A DNA stretch of 14,506 bases from JAAZBW01 sp035647855 (GCA_035647855.1 DASRMP010000073.1:1-14506); one strand, 5' to 3'; counted from the stretch's first letter, positions 1 to 7,474 are shown. Numbers and translations: made by a program. The notes: a model not told the origin generated them from the sequence alone.

Positions 1-1331
1 GGCCCGAGGGCGGGCCTGCGCGCGCCTTGACCGATTGGGGCATTCGCGGCTGCGGAGTGCTCAAGCAGGACGCGCCGCTGCTCGCCGACCTCGCCGCTCA
101 GGACGGCCTCTACTCGCTGACCACCCGGCCTTCCGACGGCAACCGGCGGACCCGGGTCATAGGTTCGATCCTCGCGGTCCGTGACGGCAACGCCGATCCC
201 GAGGGCGCACTCGACTGGATGACGGATCCCTCCACGCGGATCGTCTCCCTCACGATCACGGAGGGTGGCTACCATCTCGATCCATCGACCGGTCGCTACG
301 ACCCCACCTCGCGAGCGGCGGAGGATGACGCGAGGCGGGAAACGCCGTCGTCGGCGTTCGGGCTGATCGCGGAGGCGTTGCGGCGGCGACGGGATGCGGG
401 AGTCGAACCGTTCACGGTGCTCTCCTGCGACAACCTCCGGGAGAACGGCGAGACCGCGCGCGGCACGGTGCTCGGCTTCGCCGCCGCGCGCGATCGTGCC
501 CTCGCGGACTGGATCGGCGAGAACGTGGCATTCCCGAACTGCATGGTGGACCGCATCACGCCCGTCCCCACGGAGGCCGACCGCCTGTGGATCGCCGAGC
601 GCCACCAGTTGGACGACCGCTGCCCGGTCAGTTGCGAACCCTTCACGCAGTGGGTCCTCGAGGACCGCTTCCCCGCGGGCCGTCCCCCGTTGGAGCAGGT
701 GGGGGCGTTGTTCGTCGACGACGTGCGGCCGTACGAGGACATGAAGATGCGCCTCCTCAACGCGAGTCACCAGGTGCTGAGCTACATGGGCGTGCTCGCG
801 GGACTGACCTACTTCCACGAGGCCTGCGGGCATCCGGTGTTCGGCGCGCTGCTGCCGCGCTACTACGAGCGGGAGGCGATCCCGACTCTCGCGCCCGTGC
901 CCGGCGTGAACCTGGGCGAGTACTGCGCCACGCTCCTCGAACGCTTCACGAACACTGAGATGGCGGACACTCTCGCGAGGCAGTGCGTGGACACCTCGGA
1001 GCGCGTGCCGAAGTTCGTGCTGCCCGCAGCCCGTGACAATCTCCGCGCGGGGCGTCCGGTGGGGATTGCGGCGCTGGCGGTGGCGTCTTGGGCTCGCTAC
1101 CTGCTGGGCTCAGATGAGCTTGGCAGGGAGATCCGCGTGGTGGACCGCCGCGCGGACGAACTGGCGACCGCGGTGCGCGCCGATCCCTTGGAGTTGAGCG
1201 TGTTCCTGGCGCTCGATCTCTTCCGCGAGGTGGACCGCGCGCCGTTCCGGGATGCCGTTGTTCGGGCAAATCGCTCCTTGGCGGCCGATGGTGCGGAGGC
1301 CACCGCTGCGAGGTGTCTCGGCGGAACGTGA
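1..1331 (+). CDS. Mannitol 2-dehydrogenase / fructuronate reductase family protein, 5' partial
   Basis: NAD(P)-dependent long-chain polyol dehydrogenase family, which interconverts mannitol and fructose or hexuronates and their alditol acids in the cytosol. The frame is open from base 3 to the left edge, so the TTG at 27 is only an internal codon and the N-terminal Rossmann nucleotide-binding segment lies outside the window. The visible part begins in the strand that reads DWGIRGCGVL, usually about 50-60 residues into the family. Counting from the TTG, the catalytic signature K-x-R-L-L-N-x-S-H supplies Lys240, Asn245 and His248. This is the same spacing as the Lys/Asn/His set of Pseudomonas mannitol 2-dehydrogenase. 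The helical C-terminal substrate domain is complete to the TGA. Family assignment is firm; mannitol versus fructuronate or tagaturonate specificity cannot be settled. The next gene starts about 57 bp downstream. Confidence 0.9.
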   Translation, partial: PEGGPARALTDWGIRGCGVLKQDAPLLADLAAQDGLYSLTTRPSDGNRRTRVIGSILAVRDGNADPEGALDWMTDPSTRIVSLTITEGGYHLDPSTGRYDPTSRAAEDDARRETPSSAFGLIAEALRRRRDAGVEPFTVLSCDNLRENGETARGTVLGFAAARDRALADWIGENVAFPNCMVDRITPVPTEADRLWIAERHQLDDRCPVSCEPFTQWVLEDRFPAGRPPLEQVGALFVDDVRPYEDMKMRLLNASHQVLSYMGVLAGLTYFHEACGHPVFGALLPRYYEREAIPTLAPVPGVNLGEYCATLLERFTNTEMADTLARQCVDTSERVPKFVLPAARDNLRAGRPVGIAALAVASWARYLLGSDELGREIRVVDRRADELATAVRADPLELSVFLALDLFREVDRAPFRDAVVRANRSLAADGAEATAARCLGGT

Positions 1332-1387
1332 CCGCAGCGGGTGTGACGCGACGCTCTGTGAGGTGCGCGACGGAATCGCGGATCGCG

Positions 1388-1990
1388 ATGCACCGCCGAA
1401 TAGACTTGCCAACCGTGACGATAGATCTCGCCCGTGTGCGCCGAAACTTGCGCCAGTTCATCAAGTTCGGCGTGGTCGGTGGTTCGGGCGTTCTGGTGAA
1501 CATGGGCGTCGGGATCATCATGCACCGCCTCAACGGCGGCACCATCAACGCGGGAGAACCGCTGGTCATGTTCGGCGAGGACATGGCCTTCCGCTTCCGG
1601 AACCTCGTGTGGATCACGTCGTTCCTGGTCGCGAATCTGTCGAACTACCAGCTCAACCGGATCTGGACGTTCAAGGGTCACACCGTCTCGTGGTGGCGCG
1701 GTTTCTGGCCGTTCCTGGTGACGGGATCGGTCGCGATGCTCGCCGGCCTCGTGATCCAGTGGGCGCTGACCCACCAGGGAACGCCGTTCTATCTGGCGTC
1801 GGACTGGTTCACCGAGGATGTTGGCCTCCGATCGCGCGAGTACTGGGCACAGATCATCGCCATCCTGTTCACCATGCCCATCAACTTCGTGGTGAACAAG
1901 CTCTGGACCTTCGGGAAGACCGGGGGAGAGCGGCCAGTGAAACAAGTCGCGGACTCCGGCACCAACGCCTCGCTCTCCGTGACCGGATGA
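1388..1990 (+). CDS. GtrA-family membrane protein
   Basis: GtrA-like proteins are small four-helix inner-membrane proteins linked to flipping or transfer of polyprenyl-linked sugars during cell-surface glycosylation. With the ATG at 1388 the product is 200 aa. Four hydrophobic helices are visible at about residues 25-46, 73-95, 106-127 and 152-172. The family's duplicated hallmark is clear: N86YQLNRIWTF95 after helix 2 and N166FVVNKLWTF175 after helix 4. The loops at about 48-72 and 130-150 are longer than in the shortest members. No Shine-Dalgarno precedes 1388. A GTG at 1415 lies 8 nt after TAGACT and could be a leaderless start giving 191 aa, so the start is uncertain. The stop overlaps the next start as ATGA, implying translational coupling to the J-domain protein. 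No glycosyltransferase gene is adjacent, so the sugar pathway is unknown. Confidence 0.88.
   Translation: MHRRIDLPTVTIDLARVRRNLRQFIKFGVVGGSGVLVNMGVGIIMHRLNGGTINAGEPLVMFGEDMAFRFRNLVWITSFLVANLSNYQLNRIWTFKGHTVSWWRGFWPFLVTGSVAMLAGLVIQWALTHQGTPFYLASDWFTEDVGLRSREYWAQIIAILFTMPINFVVNKLWTFGKTGGERPVKQVADSGTNASLSVTG
1401..1406 (+). promoter_or_regulatory. Candidate -10 (TAGACT) for a leaderless GtrA mRNA
   Basis: TAGACT matches the actinobacterial TAnnnT -10 pattern and ends 8 nt before an in-frame GTG at 1415. No convincing -35 is present at 16-18 nt spacing. If it is real, the gtrA-like gene starts at 1415 rather than 1388. Confidence 0.3.
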
Positions 1991-3138
1991 ACGTTCCCAC
2001 TCTCTACGAGATCCTCGGCGTCACCCCCGCAGCGAGCCCCGAGGAGATCAAGTCCGCCTACCGCCGCCTCATGCGCGCCGCCCACCCGGACACCGGCGGC
2101 ACCGCAGGCCTCTTCCGCGCGGTCCAACTTGCCTACGACACCCTCACCGATCCCGCCCGACGCGCCGCCTACGACGACGCCCTCCGCCGGGGCGACCCCC
2201 GAGTTCCCTACGTCCCGACTCCACAGCGCGGCAGCGATTCCGCCCCGGACCGCGCCGGCACGCGCGGCACCTCGAGCGCCGGCGGCGGCACATCTCCTGG
2301 CGCCTCCTCCAACGCCGGCGCCGACGGCTCCGAGCCCACCGACCGCCCCACCTCCTACTCCTCGCTCTTCCATCCGATGGAGCGGCCGCCGCACGCCGAG
2401 ACGGCGCGGGTCGGCGCCGTCTTCGACCCGCCACTCTTCGCCGACGACGAAAGCCCGGGCACCCGGCGTCGCCGTGGAATCGGACCCGTCGGCTTCCGCG
2501 GAGGACGTGGCAGGGAGCCGCGCGCGGCCACGGACATCCTCCCGATGAACATCCTCCGCCAGCGCATCCTGGGTACGCCGGGCGAAGCGATCAGCGCCGC
2601 CGTCCTCGGAGGCCGCGGGGCCGCCCTCGCGCGCGAAGCTGACCGCCGCACGGAAGAACTCATCGACGCGGCCGTCCTGCCCGCCTATCCGGCGATGCGG
2701 CTCATCCACGACCTCCGCGATCCGGGCAGCAGGGAGAAGGTGATTGATCATGCGGTCGTCGTCGGGGACCGTGCCGTCCTCATCGACTCCCTCATGGTCG
2801 ACGGCGGGGCCTACACCTGGGACGGCGAGGTGCTCGGTGGCTCTCCCGGGGCGCCTGTTCTCACTTTGCCGAAGCTGATGGACCAGGCCCGGCTGTGGCT
2901 GGATCCGTGGAAGGTGAGCGGGGCCGTGGTGCTGCATTCGACGAACGGCCGGCTCTCCGAGCCCACCGTCACGCACACCGGCCCCGCCGACCCGGCAGCG
3001 GTTACCGTCCTGGATCCCATGGAACTCGTGGAGTACCTGCGCGAGGCGGCGGTTCTTGAGGCCCGGACACACGTGGTGAACGTGCGCCTCCTCCGCGCCG
3101 TGCTCCAGTTGCGGCCGGAGGCCAGGCTCCGCGGCTGA
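1987..3138 (+). CDS. J-domain protein with C-terminal NERD-like domain (catalytic Lys replaced)
   Basis: 383 aa, starting at the ATG that overlaps the GtrA stop (ATGA). Residues 1-67 form a J domain: LYEILGV, then EIKSAYRRLMRAAHPD with the HPD tripeptide at 33-35 that stimulates Hsp70 ATPase, then the usual YDTLTDPARRAAYD helix. Residues about 70-180 are a Gly/Ser/Pro/Arg-rich disordered linker. There are no zinc-finger repeats, so this is not housekeeping DnaJ. Residues about 195-350 resemble the NERD (nuclease-related) domain: TPGE, a Glu/Asp-rich helix, then VIDHAVVVGDRAVLIDSLMVDGG. NERD enzymes normally have D/E-x-K in that last strand (IDSK or IETK). Here position 269 is Leu (codon CTC), so hydrolysis is probably lost. 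Inferred role: a DnaK co-chaperone or DNA-binding adaptor. The NERD call rests on pattern only. The gene is convergent with the next one, with a 9-nt gap. Confidence 0.8.
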   Translation: MNVPTLYEILGVTPAASPEEIKSAYRRLMRAAHPDTGGTAGLFRAVQLAYDTLTDPARRAAYDDALRRGDPRVPYVPTPQRGSDSAPDRAGTRGTSSAGGGTSPGASSNAGADGSEPTDRPTSYSSLFHPMERPPHAETARVGAVFDPPLFADDESPGTRRRRGIGPVGFRGGRGREPRAATDILPMNILRQRILGTPGEAISAAVLGGRGAALAREADRRTEELIDAAVLPAYPAMRLIHDLRDPGSREKVIDHAVVVGDRAVLIDSLMVDGGAYTWDGEVLGGSPGAPVLTLPKLMDQARLWLDPWKVSGAVVLHSTNGRLSEPTVTHTGPADPAAVTVLDPMELVEYLREAAVLEARTHVVNVRLLRAVLQLRPEARLRG

Positions 3139-3152
3139 CCTGGCCGGTCAGC
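3134..3152. terminator. Hairpin spanning both convergent stop codons
   Basis: Perfect 7-bp inverted repeat GCTGACC / GGTCAGC with loop TGGCC. It contains the TGA of the J-domain gene (3136-3138) and the TGA of the opposite-strand membrane protein (3148-3150). No T tract follows on either strand, so it is a terminator-like hairpin rather than a classical intrinsic terminator. Confidence 0.4.
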
Positions 3153-3660
3153 TTCGGCGTGGTTCGTCGTTGTCGGTGTAGGCGTCGTAATCGATCTCGA
3201 AGTGCTCGTCCTTGCCGGCCGCCGGCGCCGCCGGTCCCGCCTGGGCAGCCTGAGCGGGCGAGAGCGCGCTCGCGGAGGCGGGAGACGCGGCCTCCCGAGC
3301 GGGAGACGCGGCCTCTCGAGCGGGCGACGCAGCTGTCCGGCCGGACGAATCCCCCGAGACACCGGCCTCGGAGAGAGCTTCCTTCTTGATCGCCTTCGCA
3401 GTGCGCCGGGGCATGGCGAAACCAATTCCGAGGAGCAGACCGGCGAGCGCCGCAGCACCGACACTCCAGTAGAAGAGCGGCATCGGGTTCTCCACCTCGG
3501 TGGACTTGTTCGCGTTCGCGTAGCCCATGACCTGCCGCATGTCGAAAGCGAGATTGACCAGCAGCACGAGGCACGCGATCGCCGCAAGCACGCCAAGGAT
3601 CACGATCGCCCACTTCAGGAGCTTCATCGGGGTGAGCTTTTTCTGGTTCGGATTCGCCAT
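3148..3660 (-). CDS. Two-TM membrane protein of unknown function with Ala/Pro-rich repeat tail
   Basis: 170 aa, not recognised as a named family. Residues about 15-38 and 62-83 are strong hydrophobic helices. The segment between them (about 40-60, containing DMRQVMGYANANKSTEVENP) would face outside if both termini are cytoplasmic. After TM2 comes a basic patch (PRRTAKAIKKEA), consistent with a cytoplasmic tail by the positive-inside rule. The tail is low complexity, with repeated AASPARE heptads encoded by a near-perfect 21-bp tandem repeat, and ends in an acidic segment (DEHFEIDYDAYTDNDE). The ATG at 3660 is preceded by GGAG only 2 nt away and by TACATT 7 nt away, which favours a leaderless start. 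Met12 is an alternative. Codon bias supports a real gene. It is divergent from the beta-CASP gene and may share its 129-bp upstream region. Confidence 0.72.
   Translation of the reverse strand: MANPNQKKLTPMKLLKWAIVILGVLAAIACLVLLVNLAFDMRQVMGYANANKSTEVENPMPLFYWSVGAAALAGLLLGIGFAMPRRTAKAIKKEALSEAGVSGDSSGRTAASPAREAASPAREAASPASASALSPAQAAQAGPAAPAAGKDEHFEIDYDAYTDNDEPRRS
3281..3333. repeat. 21-bp tandem repeat, about 2.5 copies
   Basis: Two adjacent 21-bp units (3281-3301 and 3302-3322) differ at one base and are followed by a partial unit. They encode the AASPARE heptads in the cytoplasmic tail of the minus-strand membrane protein, so the frame is preserved. Confidence 0.85.
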
Positions 3661-3667
3661 GGCTCCA

Positions 3668-3673
3668 AATGTA
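3668..3673 (-). promoter_or_regulatory. Candidate -10 (TACATT) for a leaderless mRNA
   Basis: On the minus strand TACATT fits TAnnnT and lies 7 nt upstream of the ATG at 3660, which would place transcription start at or next to the start codon. No good -35 is visible at 17 nt spacing. Confidence 0.3.
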
Positions 3674-3789
3674 GTGGGGAACGGGGTGCGGTTTGCCGCC
3701 CCACTGATTGCTGGACCTGCTCCGGCTCGGCCCCGGGCTCTTCACGGAAGCCGGGGACACGCCGGGCGTCGATGGGCGAAAGTGAACGC

Positions 3790-5223
3790 ATGACCTCCGA
3801 ACGAAACGTCACCCTCACCTTCCTCGGCGCAGCGGGCACTGTGACCGGATCGAGGTTCCTGCTCACGGTGGGGGCGGGCGAGCACACCCAGCGCCGCATC
3901 CTGGTCGACGCCGGCCAGTTCCAAGGCCAGCGGGAGTGGCGCAGGAAGAACTGGGAGGAGTTCCCGGTGGACCCGCGTTCCATTGACACGATCATCCTCA
4001 CCCACGCCCACCTCGACCACTGCGGATACCTCCCGGCCCTCGTACGCCGAGGGTTCCGTGGGCTCGTACTGTGCACTGAGGGCACGGCGCGCCTCGCCGA
4101 GATCGTGCTGCGCGACGCCGGCAAGCTCCAGGAGCAGGACGCGACGTACGCCCGCGAGCACGGCTACTCCAAGCACGAGCCGCCGCTCCCGCTCTTCGAC
4201 AGCGACGACGTCGAGGACACGATCCCCTTGCTCCACTCCGTGCCACTCGACGAGGACATCGAACTCGAGGACGGCATCACCGCGCGCTGGGTGCGCGCAG
4301 GCCACATTCTTGGCTCGGCATCCGTGCGCATCGAGATGCCGGAGACATCGGTGCTGTTCTCCGGGGATCTCGGTCGCGCCACCCACCCGATCCTGAAGCC
4401 CCGCGTCACGCCACAAGGCGCCGAGTGGGTCGTCATGGAATCCACGTACGGCGATCGCGAGCATCCCGAGCCCGAGGAGCCGCACGCCGAGATGGCGGCG
4501 GCCATCAGGCGGACCGTCGCGAGGGGTGGTCAGGTCCTCATTCCCGCGTTCGCGATCGACCGGACGCCCCTGGTTCTCCATGCGCTCACCGCGATGTACC
4601 GGGAGGGGAGGATCCCGGACGTGCCGGTATTCGTCGACTCGCCGATGGGCCTGCGGGCCCTCGCCGTTTACGCGGACACGCGCCTCGACGAACTCATAAC
4701 CCCGCTCACCACCAACGACTTCCTCGGCATGCCCCGCCTGGAGGAAGCCATGAGCTCCAACGACTCCAAGGCGATCAACCGCCAGACGGAGCCGTGCATC
4801 ATCGTCTCGTCGTCGGGGATGCTGGAGGGCGGGCGGGTGCTGCACCACCTCAAGCGCCTTGTCGTCGACCCGCGCAACACCATCATCCTCACGGGCTACC
4901 AGTCGGTGGGCACGCGCGGCGCGGAGCTTCTCGACGGCGCGCGCGAAGTGAAGGTCCACGGCAAGTACTATCGCGCGAGGGCGGAAATCCTCAGCGACGG
5001 CGAGTTCTCCGTTCACGCCGACGCCTCCGACCTCATGGACTGGGTGAGTGCGCTCGAACCCGCGCCCGCTGCGGTGTTCGCGGTTCACGGCGAGCCCGAT
5101 GTCGCCCGCGTGTTCGCCAACCGCCTCGAGGAGGAACTCGACTGCCTGGCGGTTGCGCCGCGCTACGAGGAGGTTGTTCTGCTCGCCGGAAACGGGGCGG
5201 CGTTCGAGCCCATGGATCGCTGA
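3790..5223 (+). CDS. Beta-CASP metallo-beta-lactamase fold RNA nuclease-type hydrolase
   Basis: 477 aa, a typical length for the bacterial COG1236-type CPSF/Ysh1-like family, which hydrolyses RNA phosphodiester bonds with two zinc ions. Visible metal motifs are H72-x-H74-x-D76-H77 (THAHLDHCGY), His172 (GHILGSAS) and Asp193 (FSGDLGR). The beta-CASP insertion shows IPAFAIDRT, the SSSGMLEGGRVLHH motif and GYQSVGTRG. The C-terminal His ligands are His409 (SVHADASD) and His433 (AVHGEPD). All catalytic positions are present, so the enzyme should be active. The ATG at 3790 gives the normal N-terminus just before LTFLGAAGTVTGS. A GAAAG lies 7 nt upstream, and an in-frame ATG at 3772 is the alternative. 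It lacks the N-terminal KH domains of archaeal aCPSF and is not RNase J. The physiological substrate is unknown. It stands alone, divergent from a membrane protein gene. Confidence 0.92.
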   Translation: MTSERNVTLTFLGAAGTVTGSRFLLTVGAGEHTQRRILVDAGQFQGQREWRRKNWEEFPVDPRSIDTIILTHAHLDHCGYLPALVRRGFRGLVLCTEGTARLAEIVLRDAGKLQEQDATYAREHGYSKHEPPLPLFDSDDVEDTIPLLHSVPLDEDIELEDGITARWVRAGHILGSASVRIEMPETSVLFSGDLGRATHPILKPRVTPQGAEWVVMESTYGDREHPEPEEPHAEMAAAIRRTVARGGQVLIPAFAIDRTPLVLHALTAMYREGRIPDVPVFVDSPMGLRALAVYADTRLDELITPLTTNDFLGMPRLEEAMSSNDSKAINRQTEPCIIVSSSGMLEGGRVLHHLKRLVVDPRNTIILTGYQSVGTRGAELLDGAREVKVHGKYYRARAEILSDGEFSVHADASDLMDWVSALEPAPAAVFAVHGEPDVARVFANRLEEELDCLAVAPRYEEVVLLAGNGAAFEPMDR

Positions 5224-5230
5224 CTGCGGC

Positions 5231-5260
5231 GGGCGGCGCCCGAGGCCGCACGGCGTGCGG
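5231..5260 (+). terminator. Two small GC hairpins after the beta-CASP gene
   Basis: GGGC-GGC-GCCC at 5231-5241 and CCGCAC-GGC-GTGCGG at 5246-5260 lie 7-37 nt after the stop. No T tract follows, so termination is only plausible. Confidence 0.3.
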
Positions 5261-5282
5261 ATTCACATCCCTTCTGGAATAC

Positions 5283-5294
5283 TTGAACGTTCAA
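5283..5294. promoter_or_regulatory. Perfect 12-bp palindrome, probable operator of the VOC gene
   Basis: TTGAACGTTCAA is its own reverse complement and ends 17 nt before the ATG at 5312. An additional inverted TTGA at 5300-5303 faces the right half (TCAA-N5-TTGA). Symmetry, size and placement are those of a site for a dimeric MarR-like or related repressor. CatE-type genes in Bacillus are controlled by such regulators, but none is encoded in this window. Confidence 0.6.
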
Positions 5295-5311
5295 TCGAGT
5301 TGAGAGTGGAC

Positions 5312-6208
5312 ATGAACGCAACCACCGCTGCTTCCGATCGCGACGGCGATCGACTCGCCGCCGGTACCCACATGGGCGTCGTCGATCTGAGGGTCTCGGA
5401 CCTGCCCGGGGTACTCGCCTTCTACACCGACGGCGTCGGGCTCGTCCCGCTGGACGAGGAGCGCGGCATCGTGACGCTCGGCCTCGGCACGCGCCCCGTC
5501 CTGACGCTCACACACGCCCCTGACCTGCGGCTTCCATCGCGCCGCGACGCCGGCCTGTTCCACACCGCGATCGTTTTCGACGACGCCGCCGGCCTCGCCG
5601 CCTCGCTCTACTCCACTCTGCGGCGCTATTCGCAGCTCTACCAGGGCTCCGCCGACCACCTCGTCTCCCGCGCCTTCTACTTCGGCGATCCGGAGGGAAA
5701 CGGCGTCGAGTTGTACGTCGACCGGCCGCGCTCCGCGTGGACCTGGCGCGCGACCGGCGTCGAGATGGCAACGCTCCCGCTGGACCCTGCAGAGTTCCTG
5801 CGCGAGAACCTCCGCCAGGACATCGCCGGCGGCGAGGCGGCGCCGTCGGGGCTGTTGGGGACGATCGGGCACGTGCACCTGCAGGTGGGCGACGTGCCAA
5901 CCGCCCGCGACTTCTATGTCCGCACGCTCGGCTTCGACGAGACCGCCTCGATGGGCCGCTCGGCACTGTTCGTCTCGGCCGGCGGTTATCACCACCACAT
6001 GGCGATGAACACCTGGAACTCGGCGGGCGCGGGCCCCCGCGGCGCGACGCTCGGCCTCGGTCAGGTCGACATACTCGTCCCCGAGGCCGCCGAGTTGGAG
6101 GCCGTCGCGTCCCGGTTGAGGGAGAAGGGGGTCCGCCCCGACGACGACGGCCGCACCCTCCTCGTCCGTGACCCGTGGGAGAACCTGATCAGGCTCTCGG
6201 TGGGCTGA
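5312..6208 (+). CDS. VOC-family ring-cleaving dioxygenase, CatE-like (catechol 2,3-dioxygenase/glyoxalase fold)
   Basis: 298 aa, close to Bacillus CatE (about 285 aa), with two vicinal-oxygen-chelate modules at about residues 18-140 and 184-298. Module 1 keeps the metal triad expected for the family: His20 (THMGVV), His84 (LFHTAI) and Glu133 (GNGVELYVDRPRSAW). Module 2 carries IGHVHLQVGD (His187) and SALFVSAGGYHHHMAMNTW, both highly characteristic of CatE-like proteins, while the usual third-ligand site is not Glu, as in CatE. Known members cleave catechol-type rings or handle quinone and hydroquinone stress. The actual substrate here is inferred, not shown. The start is the ATG after GAGAGTGGAC (weak ribosome site). 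The palindrome immediately upstream suggests inducible repression. The gene is convergent with the cold-shock gene and separated from it by a strong hairpin. Confidence 0.88.
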   Translation: MNATTAASDRDGDRLAAGTHMGVVDLRVSDLPGVLAFYTDGVGLVPLDEERGIVTLGLGTRPVLTLTHAPDLRLPSRRDAGLFHTAIVFDDAAGLAASLYSTLRRYSQLYQGSADHLVSRAFYFGDPEGNGVELYVDRPRSAWTWRATGVEMATLPLDPAEFLRENLRQDIAGGEAAPSGLLGTIGHVHLQVGDVPTARDFYVRTLGFDETASMGRSALFVSAGGYHHHMAMNTWNSAGAGPRGATLGLGQVDILVPEAAELEAVASRLREKGVRPDDDGRTLLVRDPWENLIRLSVG

Positions 6209-6238
6209 CGGCGCTGACGGCGGTTCCGAAGACAACGA

Positions 6239-6268
6239 AGAAGCGGGTGGAGTGATCCACCCGCTTCT
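6239..6268. terminator. Strong 13-bp stem terminator between convergent genes
   Basis: AGAAGCGGGTGGA (6239-6251) and TCCACCCGCTTCT (6256-6268) are perfectly complementary around a GTGA loop. On the minus strand the stem is followed by a T-rich stretch (TCGTTGTCTTC), favouring termination of the cold-shock mRNA. On the plus strand it lies 30 nt after the VOC stop, so it can act in both directions. Confidence 0.8.
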
Positions 6269-6307
6269 CAGCTGGTCCTGGGCGCCTACCGGCGCCTGCG
6301 TGGTGAC

Positions 6308-6742
<435 letters not shown>

Positions 6743-6888
6743 TGCTGTGTTGCCTGTTCCTTCTGGAAGTGGGCCCCGCTGCTCGGGGCCCGATGTCTGC
6801 CGCGGCGCGAGACGAAGTCTTCCAGATCGGTTCGGCACTCGGAAGCGCCGGGAAAGCTGAACAACTCACTGCTGAGCGACTCGCGACG
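6743..6888 (-). promoter_or_regulatory. Long structured 5' leader of the cold-shock gene
   Basis: From the predicted transcription start near 6888 to the ATG at 6742 is about 145 nt, similar in size to the cspA leader of E. coli. It contains a GC-rich hairpin, GGGCCCCG / CGGGGCCC, with a 5-nt loop at 6771-6791, about 28 nt upstream of the start codon. Long structured leaders of cold-shock genes are known to control translation by temperature. Whether this one does is inference. Confidence 0.45.
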
Positions 6889-6894
6889 TTGACG

Positions 6895-6922
6895 AGATTA
6901 CCGGGTTCTGCGGAAGTGTGAA
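6895..6922 (-). promoter_or_regulatory. Predicted promoter of the cold-shock gene
   Basis: On the minus strand, TTCACA (6922-6917) matches the -35 TTGACA at 5 of 6 positions. It is followed after 16 nt by TAATCT (6900-6895), which fits TAnnnT. This is the best sigma-70-like pair seen in the window. Confidence 0.5.
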
Positions 6923-6980
6923 AGGCGGTACGTGGTTCACTAGTAGAAGAATCACCCGCGAGGGGGCCGGACCAGCGAGC

Positions 6981-6986
6981 AGGAGG
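6981..6986 (+). promoter_or_regulatory. Strong ribosome binding site fixing the start at 6995
   Basis: AGGAGG is followed after 8 nt by ATG at 6995. The in-frame GTG at 6986 overlaps the site itself and is therefore rejected as the start. Confidence 0.8.
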
Positions 6987-6994
6987 TGCGCGGT

Positions 6995-7474
6995 ATGCCG
7001 TGGCCCGTCTACATCATCGCGCTCTTCTTTGGCGGAATCGTGCGCCTCGTGAAGCGCGCGCTGCAAGAGGAAGAGGAGCGGCGAGCGCGGAAGGAACGAG
7101 TCCTCGAGGAGATGGAAATGCCAACCTGGCCGCGCCGTGAGGTAAACAATCGCCCGAGACCTGCTCGGGATGTCGGGCGTCCGGCACAACCCAAGAGTCC
7201 GGTGCCCCCCAAGAAGGGGACGAGGAAGAAGCGGCGCTTCAACCTGGTGATCCCGCTCGCGGACAACCAGATCGCCATGGCGCTCCGGCCGGTCCGGGCA
7301 CAGGCCCTGACGGAATACCCGCAGGTCACAGCGTTGACATTCACGGCGGAGCCGGGTGGCGCCGTCGTCGACGTCATGATTTCGATCAAGGAAGCCGAAC
7401 CGCTGGACGAGAGCAGCCTCGAGAAGATCTTCGCGCAGGCGCAGGAAGCTCTGCAGAGGGGCTACCTGGTCTGA
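6995..7474 (+). CDS. Small N-terminally anchored protein of unknown function
   Basis: 159 aa, not recognised. Residues 4-16 (PVYIIALFFGGIV) are hydrophobic and followed by Arg/Lys, suggesting a short N-terminal membrane anchor or amphipathic helix with the rest in the cytoplasm. Residues about 18-42 are dense in Glu, Arg and Lys (RALQEEEERRARKERVLEEME) and likely helical or coiled coil. Residues about 45-82 are a basic, Pro-rich linker (PRPARDVGRPAQPKSPVPPKKGTRKKRR). Residues about 83-159 look folded, with alternating strands (FNLVIPLADNQIAMAL, VTALTFTAEPGGAVVDVMISI) and a C-terminal helix. The strong AGGAGG, good codon bias and conserved-looking C-terminal domain support a real gene. It is divergent from the cold-shock gene and convergent with the next small membrane protein. 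Confidence 0.78.
   Translation: MPWPVYIIALFFGGIVRLVKRALQEEEERRARKERVLEEMEMPTWPRREVNNRPRPARDVGRPAQPKSPVPPKKGTRKKRRFNLVIPLADNQIAMALRPVRAQALTEYPQVTALTFTAEPGGAVVDVMISIKEAEPLDESSLEKIFAQAQEALQRGYLV

Noticed and set aside
27..1331. TTG at 27 as the true start of the mannitol dehydrogenase
   Set aside because: The frame stays open to base 3 and the product lacks the N-terminal Rossmann strand, so the gene is cut by the window edge.
2144..2434. Arg-rich antisense ORFs opposite the J-domain linker and other genes
   Set aside because: Long open frames on the opposite strand are expected at this GC content; their composition is low-complexity Arg/Gly/Ala and they lack ribosome sites.
1252..3138. A 628-aa protein containing the J domain
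   Set aside because: The upstream part is an off-frame reading of the dehydrogenase and GtrA genes; the J domain begins at 1987.
3202..5223. A 673-aa form of the beta-CASP enzyme
   Set aside because: The extension is antisense to the 170-aa membrane protein, and the family N-terminus starts at 3790.
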